From Mycobacterium sp. IS-836 (GTDB lineage Bacteria > Actinomycetota > Actinomycetes > Mycobacteriales > Mycobacteriaceae), in NCBI RefSeq assembly GCF_001954275.1, contig NZ_MBEU01000014.1, positions 1 to 64,000 of the forward strand: a stretch of 64,000 nucleotides of DNA, read 5' to 3'. Below the pieces are notes generated by a model, which worked only from the letters and a program-made list of their open reading frames with translations, had not been told where the DNA came from and made no database searches. Below are positions 49,173-57,103 of the stretch, piece by piece. Positions within the stretch are counted from its first letter, which is position 1, and every line of letters begins with the position of its first letter. Made by a program: the position numbers and the translations under genes.

Positions 49173-49203
49173 TAGGGTGCCGGGATGTTGCTCCGGGATG
49201 TTG
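49173..49203 (+). promoter_or_regulatory. Candidate promoter and direct repeat before the secreted protein gene
   Basis: TAGGGT (49173-49178) could be a -10. Immediately downstream CCGGGATGTTG occurs twice (49180-49190 and 49193-49203), 13 nt apart, about one helical turn. TTAGGAGGGG (about 49206-49215) is a strong ribosome binding site for ATG 49221/49224. Confidence 0.4.
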
Positions 49204-49220
49204 TTTAGGAGGGGTCAGGG

Positions 49221-49652
49221 ATGATGGCTGTCATACGCAGTTTGGCTGTAGCCGCGGGCGTCGCCGCCGTGGCTGTCGGGGCACCGGCTCCGGCTTTCGC
49301 CGCTCCCGAACTGAGCGGCCACTACGTCGAAACCGAAACCGCCGCGAACGACCGCAGCACGACCGACAACTGGTACTTCTCTTCCTGCGGTGACGGGTGC
49401 GCATCGGTGGCTCGCAAGGGCGCCAAGGCCTTCGGGCAGGCGAAGTTGGTCGGCGGCCAATGGACACTTGACGTGGCAGGCGAGACCGCAATGTGCCCGG
49501 ACGGCAGCCAGGTCCCCAATGCTCTCTCAGCGCACTACACGTGGAACCCGAGCACCCTGGCCGGCACCGTGCAGACAACCGCCGACGCGCCGGAATGCGG
49601 CGATCCGGCGGGGTTCCAGGTCACCGACAACATCCAGTTGCGGCCGGCCTGA
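49221..49652 (+). CDS. Small secreted protein of unknown function
   Basis: The 143-residue protein has a Sec signal peptide (hydrophobic 6-25, cleavage probably after AFA in PAPAFAAPELSG) and a mature part of about 115 residues with four cysteines (SSCGDGCAS, AMCPDG, PECGDP) likely forming two disulfides. Tryptophan- and threonine-rich strands suggest a small beta-rich domain. Similar secreted proteins are numerous in mycobacteria, with no assigned role. ATG 49221 is followed directly by a second ATG at 49224. Confidence 0.75.
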   Translation: MMAVIRSLAVAAGVAAVAVGAPAPAFAAPELSGHYVETETAANDRSTTDNWYFSSCGDGCASVARKGAKAFGQAKLVGGQWTLDVAGETAMCPDGSQVPNALSAHYTWNPSTLAGTVQTTADAPECGDPAGFQVTDNIQLRPA

Positions 49653-49661
49653 CGCGCGGTT

Positions 49662-50966
49662 TTACCGCACGAGGCGCGCGACCTCGACCATCGCCGTGCT
49701 GATCCGCGCGATCTCGTCGGCTGAACAGACGTAGGGCGGCATCGCGTAGACCAGGTTGCGGAACGGGCGCAGCCAGACGCCGTGGTCGAGCGCCGCGGGG
49801 GTGGCGACGGCCAGGTCGACGGTTCGGTCGCACTCGATGACGCCGATGGCGCCGCACACCCGGACGTCCTTCACGCCGGGCAGCGCGCGGGCGGGTTCGA
49901 GGCCGTCGGCCAGTCCCCCGGCGATTTCGGCGATCCGCGAACGCCAGTCCTGGCCGAGCAGCACCTCGACGCTGGCCACCGACACCGCGCAGGCCAGCGG
50001 GTTGGCCATGAAGGTTGGCCCGTGCATGAGCGCGCCCGCCTCGCCGGAGCTGATGACCTGCGCGATGTCGGTGGTGCACAGGGTGGCGGCCAGGCTGACG
50101 TAGCCGCCGGTGAGCGCCTTGCCGACACACATGATGTCCGGGCTTATCCCGGCATGGTCGGCGGCGAAGAGCTCACCTGTGCGCCCGAAGCCGGTCGCGA
50201 TCTCGTCGAAAATGAGCAGGACGTCGTGGCGATCGCAGATGTCGCGCAGGTCGCGCAGGTAGCGCGGGTCGTGGAAGCGCATCCCGCCGGCTCCCTGCAC
50301 GACGGGTTCGACGACCACGGCCGCGAGTTCGTCGGCGTAGGAGGCCAGCTGGTCCTCGAACGCCGCGCTGTAGGCGGGGTCGTGTTCGCGTGGCACCTGC
50401 GGGGCGAACACCTGCCGCGCCAGGATGTCGGTCCACAACGAGTGCATGCCGCCGTCCGGGTCGCAGACGCTCATCGGCGTGAAGGTGTCACCGTGATACC
50501 CGCCGCGCCAGGTCATCAGCCGGTGCTTGCCGGGCCGGCCGCGGCTGCGCCAGTACTGCAGCGCCATCTTGACGGCGACCTCCACCGACACCGACCCCGA
50601 GTCGCTGAAGAAAACCGTCTCCAGGCCCGCCGGCGTGATCTGCACCAGCAGCTGGGCCAGCCGGGCCGCGGGCTCGTGGGTCAACCCGCCGAACATGACG
50701 TGGTTCATGGTCCCCAGTTGCGCGGCCAGCGCCGCGTCCAGTACCGGATGGCCGTGGCCGTGAATCGCCGTCCACCAGGAGCTCATCGCGTCCAGCACGT
50801 CGATCTGGGTGCCGTCTCTGACCAGGATCAGGCGCGCGCCGCGGGCGCCGACGGCCACCACGGGCGCGACCGCCTCGCTGCCGATCGTGCTGTAGGGGTG
50901 CCATAGATGCGCGGCGTCGATCGCACTGATTTGCTCGGGCGTCAACCCGGCCCTCGCCGCAGGCAT
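49662..50966 (-). CDS. bioA: Adenosylmethionine-8-amino-7-oxononanoate aminotransferase
   Basis: The 434-residue PLP aminotransferase makes DAPA using SAM as amino donor. LWHPYS near the N-terminus, [37 protein letters not shown] and the PLP lysine in [10 protein letters not shown] are all present. ATG 50966 gives [12 protein letters not shown], the expected start; TACGCT (50980-50975, minus strand) lies 8 nt upstream as a possible -10 with a very short leader. Confidence 0.96.
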   Translation of the reverse strand: MPAARAGLTPEQISAIDAAHLWHPYSTIGSEAVAPVVAVGARGARLILVRDGTQIDVLDAMSSWWTAIHGHGHPVLDAALAAQLGTMNHVMFGGLTHEPAARLAQLLVQITPAGLETVFFSDSGSVSVEVAVKMALQYWRSRGRPGKHRLMTWRGGYHGDTFTPMSVCDPDGGMHSLWTDILARQVFAPQVPREHDPAYSAAFEDQLASYADELAAVVVEPVVQGAGGMRFHDPRYLRDLRDICDRHDVLLIFDEIATGFGRTGELFAADHAGISPDIMCVGKALTGGYVSLAATLCTTDIAQVISSGEAGALMHGPTFMANPLACAVSVASVEVLLGQDWRSRIAEIAGGLADGLEPARALPGVKDVRVCGAIGVIECDRTVDLAVATPAALDHGVWLRPFRNLVYAMPPYVCSADEIARISTAMVEVARLVR

Positions 50967-51028
50967 AGAGACCGAGCGTAAAGCAGTCGGGTCGCGCAAA
51001 CTCCGGCCATCGGGAAGCATCTAACGGC

Positions 51029-51484
51029 ATGGCTTCGCCGCGTCAGCCCGACCACCCGCGTCCCGACGACCCCGCCGAGCCTCCCGCGGTGCCCTACGAC
51101 GCCGACGAATCCCGGTCCGAGCCACCAAGGGTCATCCGGCTGCGGGTAGCTGCCTGGGACGTGATTTGCACCGTCGTGCTGCTGGCGTTGCTCATCGTCC
51201 TGGCCACGGCGACGAGCTGGCCGTCGAAGCTCTACGGCTTCCTGCCGGAGGTGTGCTCGGACGAGACGTGCGGGCCGGTGCCATATGGAATCGACATGTA
51301 CATCTATCCGCTGGTGTGGGGTGGCGTCGGCGCGGCGGTGGCCGCGGCGGGGATCGGTCCCTTCGTTTCCCTGCTGAAGGGCTGGTACATGTCGTTCTGG
51401 CCCGTTTTGGCGCTGGCCATTGTGGTGGTCAGCTCGGCCGCTGCCTCGATGATCACCGTTTTCAGCCAGCGTTATTGGCACTGA
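51029..51484 (+). CDS. Small integral membrane protein
   Basis: The 151-residue protein has a Pro-rich N-terminal stretch of about 38 residues and three hydrophobic helices (about 42-62, 92-112 and 122-143). The loop between the first two has two cysteines (VCSDETCG). It corresponds in position to Rv1567c, which is shorter. No function is known. It is divergent from bioA. Confidence 0.75.
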   Translation: MASPRQPDHPRPDDPAEPPAVPYDADESRSEPPRVIRLRVAAWDVICTVVLLALLIVLATATSWPSKLYGFLPEVCSDETCGPVPYGIDMYIYPLVWGGVGAAVAAAGIGPFVSLLKGWYMSFWPVLALAIVVVSSAAASMITVFSQRYWH

Positions 51485-51801
51485 GTCATCGGCGCTGAGC
51501 GCGCGGCCGCGGTTACGTTCGTCCAACCTTGCGGCCGCGCACCGATATGAGACCGAAATCACAACGGCGCATGCGGGATTGGACGCGCCAGTCACCGTCC
51601 GGTCACGGTCCGACAAATAATCCCGCGTGGGGCTCACCAGCTATTTTCCGCGTGCAACTTCTGTTGTAAAAGTGTCTGTAGTGACTGGTGTGATTCAACG
51701 GGCGACCGACTGATTCACGTTCCGAGTCATCAGGCGGCGTTCGACCCCGGCGTGGTGGTCGTCGCCATCGACCCGAGCGAGCCCAGAGAGGTTGCACTCC
51801 G
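51485..51801 (+). other. 317-nt non-coding interval upstream of ripD
   Basis: No gene is seen here. It holds a strong GC stem-loop (51501-51540), an inverted pair ACCGT/ACGGT within 51590-51612 and an A+T-richer part (51620-51690) where the ripD promoter probably lies; TATTTT near 51645 is the best TANNNT there. The long leader suggests regulation of ripD, but I could not match it to a riboswitch. Confidence 0.5.
51501..51540. terminator. GC stem-loop after the bioA-divergent membrane gene
   Basis: GCGCGGCCGC (51501-51510) and GCGGCCGCGC (51531-51540) are perfect 10-bp arms with a 20-nt loop, 17 nt after the stop at 51484. There is no T-tract, as is usual for mycobacterial terminators, so its effect is uncertain. 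Confidence 0.5.
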
Positions 51802-52620
51802 ATGAAACGCATCTACTCCTTCGCCATCGGCCTGGCCATGCTGGCGGCCCCGATGGCGACCGCCGGCCTGGCCACCTACGGCCTGGCCGCCGCCGACCCC
51901 GGCGCCCGGCAGATGGACTACCAGCAGGTCACCGACATCGTGGTCCAGCGCGGTCTGTCGCAGCGCGGCGTGCCGTACTCGTGGGCGGGCGGCGGTGTCA
52001 ACGGCCCGAGTCGCGGCACGGGCACCGGCATCAACACCGTCGGATTCGACGCCTCGGGCCTGATGCAGTACGCCTACGCGGGTGCCGGGATCAAGCTGCC
52101 GCGTTCCTCCGGCGCGATTTACCGGGTCGGCCAGAAGGTCCTGCCGTCGCAGGCGCGCAAGGGCGACATGATCTTCTACGGCCCGGAGGGCACGCAGAGT
52201 GTCGCGATGTACCTGGGGAACAACCAGATGCTCGAGGTGGGTGACGTCGTCCAGGTTTCGCCGGTGCGCAGCAACGGCATGACCCCCTACCTGGTGCGGG
52301 TCCTGGGAACCCAGGCGGGGCCGCAGGCGCCCTTGCAGCAAGCGCCGATTCAGCAAACCCCCCAGCAGGTGCCGGCCCAGCAGGTTCCGGCCCAGCAGGT
52401 TCCGGCCCAGCAAACCCCGGGCCAGCAGCTTCCGATGCAGCAGCTGCCCACACAGCAGGCCCCGCTACAGCAGTCGCCGACGCAGCAGGCACCGCTGCAA
52501 CAGGCACCGCTGCAACAGGCACCGCTGCAACAAGTTCCCGCGCCGACGCAGCAGGCGCCGGTGCAGCAGGCGCCCGTGCAGCAGGCACCGTGGCAACCCC
52601 AGGTCGGTACCGTGCGATAA
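51802..52620 (+). CDS. ripD: NlpC/P60-fold peptidoglycan-binding protein RipD, catalytically inactive
   Basis: The 272-residue exported protein has a signal peptide (1 to about 30), an NlpC/P60 domain (about 38-168) and a Pro/Gln repeat tail (171-272). The catalytic cysteine position of the family (DCSG) reads DASG (A84), and the catalytic histidine position reads S133 in TQSVAMYLG, so it cannot hydrolyse peptidoglycan. This is the known property of RipD (Rv1566c), which binds peptidoglycan. The tail of QAPLQ/VPAQQ pentapeptides is much longer than I remember for M. tuberculosis. ATG 51802 follows GAGAGG at about 12 nt. Confidence 0.93.
   Translation: MKRIYSFAIGLAMLAAPMATAGLATYGLAAADPGARQMDYQQVTDIVVQRGLSQRGVPYSWAGGGVNGPSRGTGTGINTVGFDASGLMQYAYAGAGIKLPRSSGAIYRVGQKVLPSQARKGDMIFYGPEGTQSVAMYLGNNQMLEVGDVVQVSPVRSNGMTPYLVRVLGTQAGPQAPLQQAPIQQTPQQVPAQQVPAQQVPAQQTPGQQLPMQQLPTQQAPLQQSPTQQAPLQQAPLQQAPLQQVPAPTQQAPVQQAPVQQAPWQPQVGTVR
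52321..52600. repeat. 15-bp-period repeats encoding the RipD Pro/Gln tail
   Basis: In-frame 15-bp units recur, for example the CAGCAGGTTCCGGCC type around 52370-52410 and the CAGGCACCGCTGCAA type, repeated three times around 52490-52530. They encode QVPAQ and QAPLQ pentapeptides and can change copy number in frame. Confidence 0.8.
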
Positions 52621-52641
52621 CCCCTCAGCCGCCCGACCAGC

Positions 52642-52681
52642 CGCCACCCGCTTCCTCGCGCTGAGGAGCGGGTGGCGTTTT
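52642..52681 (+). terminator. Intrinsic terminator of ripD
   Basis: A 13-15-bp stem (CGCCACCCGCT pairing with AGCGGGTGGCG, then TCCTC with GAGGA) with one bulge and a GCGCT loop is followed by TTTT. It begins 22 nt after the ripD stop. Confidence 0.8.
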
Positions 52682-52684
52682 CGG

Positions 52685-52690
52685 TAAATT
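52685..52690 (+). promoter_or_regulatory. Candidate -10 (TAAATT) for the acyltransferase-3 gene
   Basis: TAAATT lies directly after the terminator and 11 nt before ATG 52702, so the next gene could start its own transcript with a very short leader. Confidence 0.4.
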
Positions 52691-52701
52691 AGCGGTCGAC
52701 C

Positions 52702-54858
52702 ATGCCGACCCTGCCGCCGCCTCCGCCGCCGATCGCCACCGCGAATCCGGTCGCTGCCAGGGCGGCAGGGACGGTGGCAAGGTCGGGCTTTTATCGCTAC
52801 GACCTCGACGGGCTGCGCGGCATCGCGATCGCGCTCGTCGCGATGTTCCACGTCTGGTTCGGGCGGGTTTCCGGCGGCGTGGACGTGTTCCTGGCCCTGT
52901 CCGGGTTCTTCTTCGGCGGCAAGATTCTCCGCGCCGCGCTCGACCCGGCCGTTTCGCTGTCACCGATCGCGGAAGTGACGCGGCTGGTCCGCCGGCTGGT
53001 CCCCGCGCTGGTCGTCGTACTGGCCGGGTGCGCGTTGCTGACCATCCTGGTGCAACCGCAAACCCGCTGGGAGACGTTCGCCGACCAGAGCCTGGCCAGC
53101 CTCGGCTATTACCAGAACTGGGAGCTGGCCAACACCGCGGCGGATTATCTGCGCGCCGGTGAAGCCGTCAGCCCGTTGCAGCACATCTGGTCGATGTCAG
53201 TGCAGGGCCAGTTCTACATCGCCTTCCTGCTGCTGGTGGCCGGGTGCGCCTACCTGTTCAGGCGCCGGCTCGGCGCACACCTGCGGACCTTGTTCATCGT
53301 GCTGCTGACCGTGCTGACGGTGGCCTCGTTCGGGTACGCGATCGTCGCGCATCTCGACAACCAATCGATCGCCTACTACGACAGCTTCGCGCGGGCGTGG
53401 GAGCTGCTGCTGGGCGCGCTCCTCGGTGCGGTGGTGCCCTACGTCCGCTGGCCGATGTGGCTGCGCACCGCCGTCGCCGCCGTCGCACTGACGGCCGTCG
53501 TGTCGTGCGGCGCCCTGATCGACGGCGTCAGGGAATTCCCCGGCCCATGGGCGCTGGTCCCGGTCGGGGCCACCATGCTGATGATCCTCGCGGGGGCCAA
53601 TCTGCACGGCCGGCTGCCGCTGCCGAATCGGCTGCTGGCGGCGGGGCCGCTTGTTGCCCTGGGTGCGATGGCGTACTCGCTGTATCTGTGGCACTGGCCG
53701 CTGCTCATCTTCTGGTTGTCCTATACCGGCCACAAGCACGCCGGCTTCGTCGAAGGCGCGGCCATATTGCTGGTGTCCGGGGTGCTGGCGCACCTAACCA
53801 CCCGGCTGGTCGAGGACCCGCTGCGGTATCGGACCACGAGCGGCAGGCAAACCGACGTCGCCCCGGCGCTCCCCTGGCCGGCGCGGTTCGGCCGGCCGAC
53901 GATCGCGCTGGGGTCCGCGGTGGTCCTGCTGGCCGTCACGCTCACCGCGACGTCGTTCACGTGGCGTCAGCACGTCACCGTCCTGCGCGCCGCGGGCAAG
54001 GAACTCAGCGTGCTCAACCCGCAGGACTATCCCGGCGCCCGCGCCCTCACCGAACGCGTGCGGGTCCCGGCGCTGCCGATGCGGCCCACGGTCTTGGAGG
54101 TCAAGCAAGACCTCCCGGTCTCGACCAGGGATGGGTGCATCAGTGACTTCGTCAACCCCGCGGTGGTCAACTGCACCTACGGCGACGAGGCGGCCACCCG
54201 GACCATCGCGCTGGCCGGCGGCTCGCACGCCGAACATTGGCTGCCCGCGCTGGACGTGCTCGGCCACGCGCACCACTTCAAGGTCGTGACCTATCTCAAG
54301 ATGGGCTGCCCGTTGTCCACCGAGGAAGTCCCGTTGATCATGGGCAACAACGCGCCCTACCCGCAGTGCCGCGAGTGGGTCCAACGCACGATGAGCAAGC
54401 TGATCACCGACCGTCCCGACTACGTGTTCACGACAACGACGCGGCCGTGGAACATCAAGACCGGCGACGTGATGCCCGCCACCTACATCGGGATCTGGCA
54501 AACGTTGTCGGACAACAACATTCCGATCCTCGGCATCCGGGACACCCCGTGGCTGGTCAAGAACGGCCAACCGTTCGATCCGGCGGACTGCCTGGCCAAG
54601 GGCGGCAACGCGCAGTCGTGCGCGATCAAGCGTTCCGATGCGCTGGCCGAGCACAACCAGACCCTCGATTTCGTCACGCAGTTCCCGTTGCTCAAGGTGC
54701 TCGACATGTCGGACGCCATCTGCCGCGCAGATGTCTGCCGCCCGGTTGAAGGGAACGTGCTGATCTACCACGGCGCTCACCACCTGACCCCCACCTACAT
54801 GCGGACGATGGCCCACGAGCTGGGCCGGCAGATCGCGGCGAACACCGGTTGGTGGTGA
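52702..54858 (+). CDS. Acyltransferase-3/SGNH fusion membrane protein (OafA/YrhL type)
   Basis: The 718-residue protein has a Pro-rich cytoplasmic start, an acyltransferase-3 domain with about ten helices (about 35-400; YDLDGLRGIAIALVAMFHVWF with the conserved His) and an extracytoplasmic SGNH-like domain (about 430-718). Such proteins O-acetylate or O-acylate cell-wall sugars. In the SGNH part the nucleophile block reads LAGGSHAEHW, but the C-terminal DxxHLT block reads GAHHLTPTY, lacking the usual Asp. It corresponds to Rv1565c. Confidence 0.9.
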   Translation: MPTLPPPPPPIATANPVAARAAGTVARSGFYRYDLDGLRGIAIALVAMFHVWFGRVSGGVDVFLALSGFFFGGKILRAALDPAVSLSPIAEVTRLVRRLVPALVVVLAGCALLTILVQPQTRWETFADQSLASLGYYQNWELANTAADYLRAGEAVSPLQHIWSMSVQGQFYIAFLLLVAGCAYLFRRRLGAHLRTLFIVLLTVLTVASFGYAIVAHLDNQSIAYYDSFARAWELLLGALLGAVVPYVRWPMWLRTAVAAVALTAVVSCGALIDGVREFPGPWALVPVGATMLMILAGANLHGRLPLPNRLLAAGPLVALGAMAYSLYLWHWPLLIFWLSYTGHKHAGFVEGAAILLVSGVLAHLTTRLVEDPLRYRTTSGRQTDVAPALPWPARFGRPTIALGSAVVLLAVTLTATSFTWRQHVTVLRAAGKELSVLNPQDYPGARALTERVRVPALPMRPTVLEVKQDLPVSTRDGCISDFVNPAVVNCTYGDEAATRTIALAGGSHAEHWLPALDVLGHAHHFKVVTYLKMGCPLSTEEVPLIMGNNAPYPQCREWVQRTMSKLITDRPDYVFTTTTRPWNIKTGDVMPATYIGIWQTLSDNNIPILGIRDTPWLVKNGQPFDPADCLAKGGNAQSCAIKRSDALAEHNQTLDFVTQFPLLKVLDMSDAICRADVCRPVEGNVLIYHGAHHLTPTYMRTMAHELGRQIAANTGWW

Positions 54859-54895
54859 GGCAGCCGCACCCAGCGCTCGCGGATAAGGTCAAGGG

Positions 54896-57100
54896 ATGCC
54901 GTCGAACAATCCACCCGCGACTTCGGGCGTCGCGGAACCCGATACGGAAGAGTCCGCACCTACCCTGCCCACCGTGTGGCCGGGCAACGCCTATCCGCTC
55001 GGGGCCGCCTATGACGGCGCGGGAACTAACTTTTCGCTGTTTTCCGAAATCGCCGACAAGGTCGAGCTGTGTCTGATCGACGCCAACGGCGGCGAGTCGC
55101 GCATCCCCCTGGACGAGGTCGACGGATACGTCTGGCACGCCTATCTGCCGAACATCACCCCGGGCCAGCGCTACGGCTTTCGCGTCTACGGGCCGTTCGA
55201 TCCGGCCGCCGGCCACCGGTGCGACCCGAGCAAGCTGCTGCTCGACCCGTACGGGAAGGCTTTCCACGGCGATTTCACGTTCGGCCAGGCGCTGTACTCG
55301 TATGACATGAGCGCCGTCGACCCGGACACCAACGGGGTCGACACCGGCACGCCCCCGATGGTCGACTCGCTCGGCCACACGATGACCAGCGTGGTGAGCA
55401 ACCCCTTTTTCGACTGGGGATCCGACCGGGCGCCGCTCACGCCGTATCACGAAACGGTCATCTACGAGGCCCATGTCAAGGGCATGACGCAGACCCATCC
55501 CGGTGTCCCCGAGGGGCTTCGGGGCACGTATGCCGGGCTGGCCCACCCGGTGGTCATCGAGCACCTCAAGTCGCTGAATGTCACGGCGCTGGAATTGATG
55601 CCGGTTCACCAGTTCATGCACGACTCGCGGCTGCTGGACCTGGGGCTGCGAAACTACTGGGGCTACAACACGTTCGGGTTCTTCGCCCCGCACAACCAGT
55701 ACGCGTCCAACCGCGACGCCAGCGTCGCCGAATTCAAGACCATGGTGCGCAGCCTGCACGAAGCCGGCATCGAGGTCATTCTCGACGTGGTCTACAACCA
55801 CACCGCCGAAGGCAATCACCTGGGGCCGACCATCAACTTCCGCGGCATCGACAACGCGGCCTACTACCGGCTGGTCGACGAGGACCTGCGGTTGTACAAG
55901 GATTTCACCGGCACCGGCAACAGCCTCAACGCCCGTCATCCGCATGTGCTGCAGCTGATCATGGACTCGCTGCGCTACTGGGTGACCGAGATGCACGTCG
56001 ACGGGTTCCGGTTCGACCTGGCTTCCACGCTGGCCCGCGAGTTGCACGACGTCGACCGGCTGAGCGCGTTTTTCGATCTGGTGCAACAGGATCCGATCGT
56101 CAGCCAGGTCAAGCTGATCGCCGAGCCGTGGGATGTCGGCGAGGGCGGCTATCAGGTCGGCAATTTCCCGGGTTTGTGGACCGAGTGGAACGGGAAGTAC
56201 CGGGATACTGTGCGTGACTACTGGCGGGGCGAGCCCGCAACCCTCGGCGAGTTCGCGTCCCGGCTGACCGGGTCGTCGGACCTCTACGAAGTCACCGGCC
56301 GGCGCCCCAGCGCAAGCATCAACTTCGTCACCGCCCACGACGGGTTCACCCTCAACGACCTGGTGTCCTACAACGAAAAGCACAACGAAGCCAACGGCGA
56401 GGACAATCGCGACGGGGAAAGCCACAACCGATCGTGGAACTGTGGCGTCGAGGGCCCCACCGACGACCCGGAGATCGTCGAGCTGCGTTGCCGCCAGATG
56501 CGCAACTTCTGGGCCACCCTGATGGTCAGCCAGGGCACGCCGATGATCGCGCATGGCGACGAGATTGGGCGGTCGCAGAACGGCAACAACAACGTCTACT
56601 GCCAGGACTCCGAATTGTCTTGGATGGATTGGTCTTTGGTCGACAAGAACGCCGACCTGCTGGCATTCGCGCGCAAGGCCACGACCCTGCGCAAGGACCA
56701 TCCGGTGTTCCGCCGGCGCCGGTTCTTCGAGGGCGAGCTGATCCGAACCGGCGACGAGGTTCGCGATATCGCCTGGCTGACCCCGGGCGGGCGGGAGATG
56801 ACCCACGAGGACTGGAATAAGAGCTTCCACCATCGCTGTGTGGCGGTGTTTCTCAACGGCGACGCCATCGCCGCGCCCGATGCCCGTGGCGAGCACGTGG
56901 TCGATGACTCGTTTCTGTTGTGCTTCAACGCCCACGACGACTACGTGGAGTTCGTCGCCCCGCACGACGACTACGCGCGCGAGTGGACCGTCGAGCTGGA
57001 CACGAATCACCCCGCCGGCGACGCCGATTCGGTCGTGGCGGCCGAAGAGAAGTTCGAAGTGCCGGCCCGCTCGTTGCTGATCCTGCGTAAGACCGCCTGA
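54896..57100 (+). CDS. treX: Glycogen debranching enzyme (isoamylase type)
   Basis: The 734-residue GH13 enzyme cleaves alpha-1,6 branches of glycogen, supplying linear maltodextrins to TreY. It has an N-terminal CBM48-like domain (GAAYDGAGTNFSLFSE), then the barrel with NVTALELMPVHQF, VVYNHTAEG, the nucleophile Asp in DGFRFDLAS, the acid/base Glu in LIAEPWDVG and VTAHDGFTLND. ATG 54896 is preceded by AAGG. treY starts 3 nt after its stop. Confidence 0.95.
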   Translation: MPSNNPPATSGVAEPDTEESAPTLPTVWPGNAYPLGAAYDGAGTNFSLFSEIADKVELCLIDANGGESRIPLDEVDGYVWHAYLPNITPGQRYGFRVYGPFDPAAGHRCDPSKLLLDPYGKAFHGDFTFGQALYSYDMSAVDPDTNGVDTGTPPMVDSLGHTMTSVVSNPFFDWGSDRAPLTPYHETVIYEAHVKGMTQTHPGVPEGLRGTYAGLAHPVVIEHLKSLNVTALELMPVHQFMHDSRLLDLGLRNYWGYNTFGFFAPHNQYASNRDASVAEFKTMVRSLHEAGIEVILDVVYNHTAEGNHLGPTINFRGIDNAAYYRLVDEDLRLYKDFTGTGNSLNARHPHVLQLIMDSLRYWVTEMHVDGFRFDLASTLARELHDVDRLSAFFDLVQQDPIVSQVKLIAEPWDVGEGGYQVGNFPGLWTEWNGKYRDTVRDYWRGEPATLGEFASRLTGSSDLYEVTGRRPSASINFVTAHDGFTLNDLVSYNEKHNEANGEDNRDGESHNRSWNCGVEGPTDDPEIVELRCRQMRNFWATLMVSQGTPMIAHGDEIGRSQNGNNNVYCQDSELSWMDWSLVDKNADLLAFARKATTLRKDHPVFRRRRFFEGELIRTGDEVRDIAWLTPGGREMTHEDWNKSFHHRCVAVFLNGDAIAAPDARGEHVVDDSFLLCFNAHDDYVEFVAPHDDYAREWTVELDTNHPAGDADSVVAAEEKFEVPARSLLILRKTA

Positions 57101-57103
57101 CGC

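Noticed and set aside
54692..57010. 772-codon minus-strand frame over treX
   Set aside because: Antisense shadow of a conserved gene; no start signal or family likeness.
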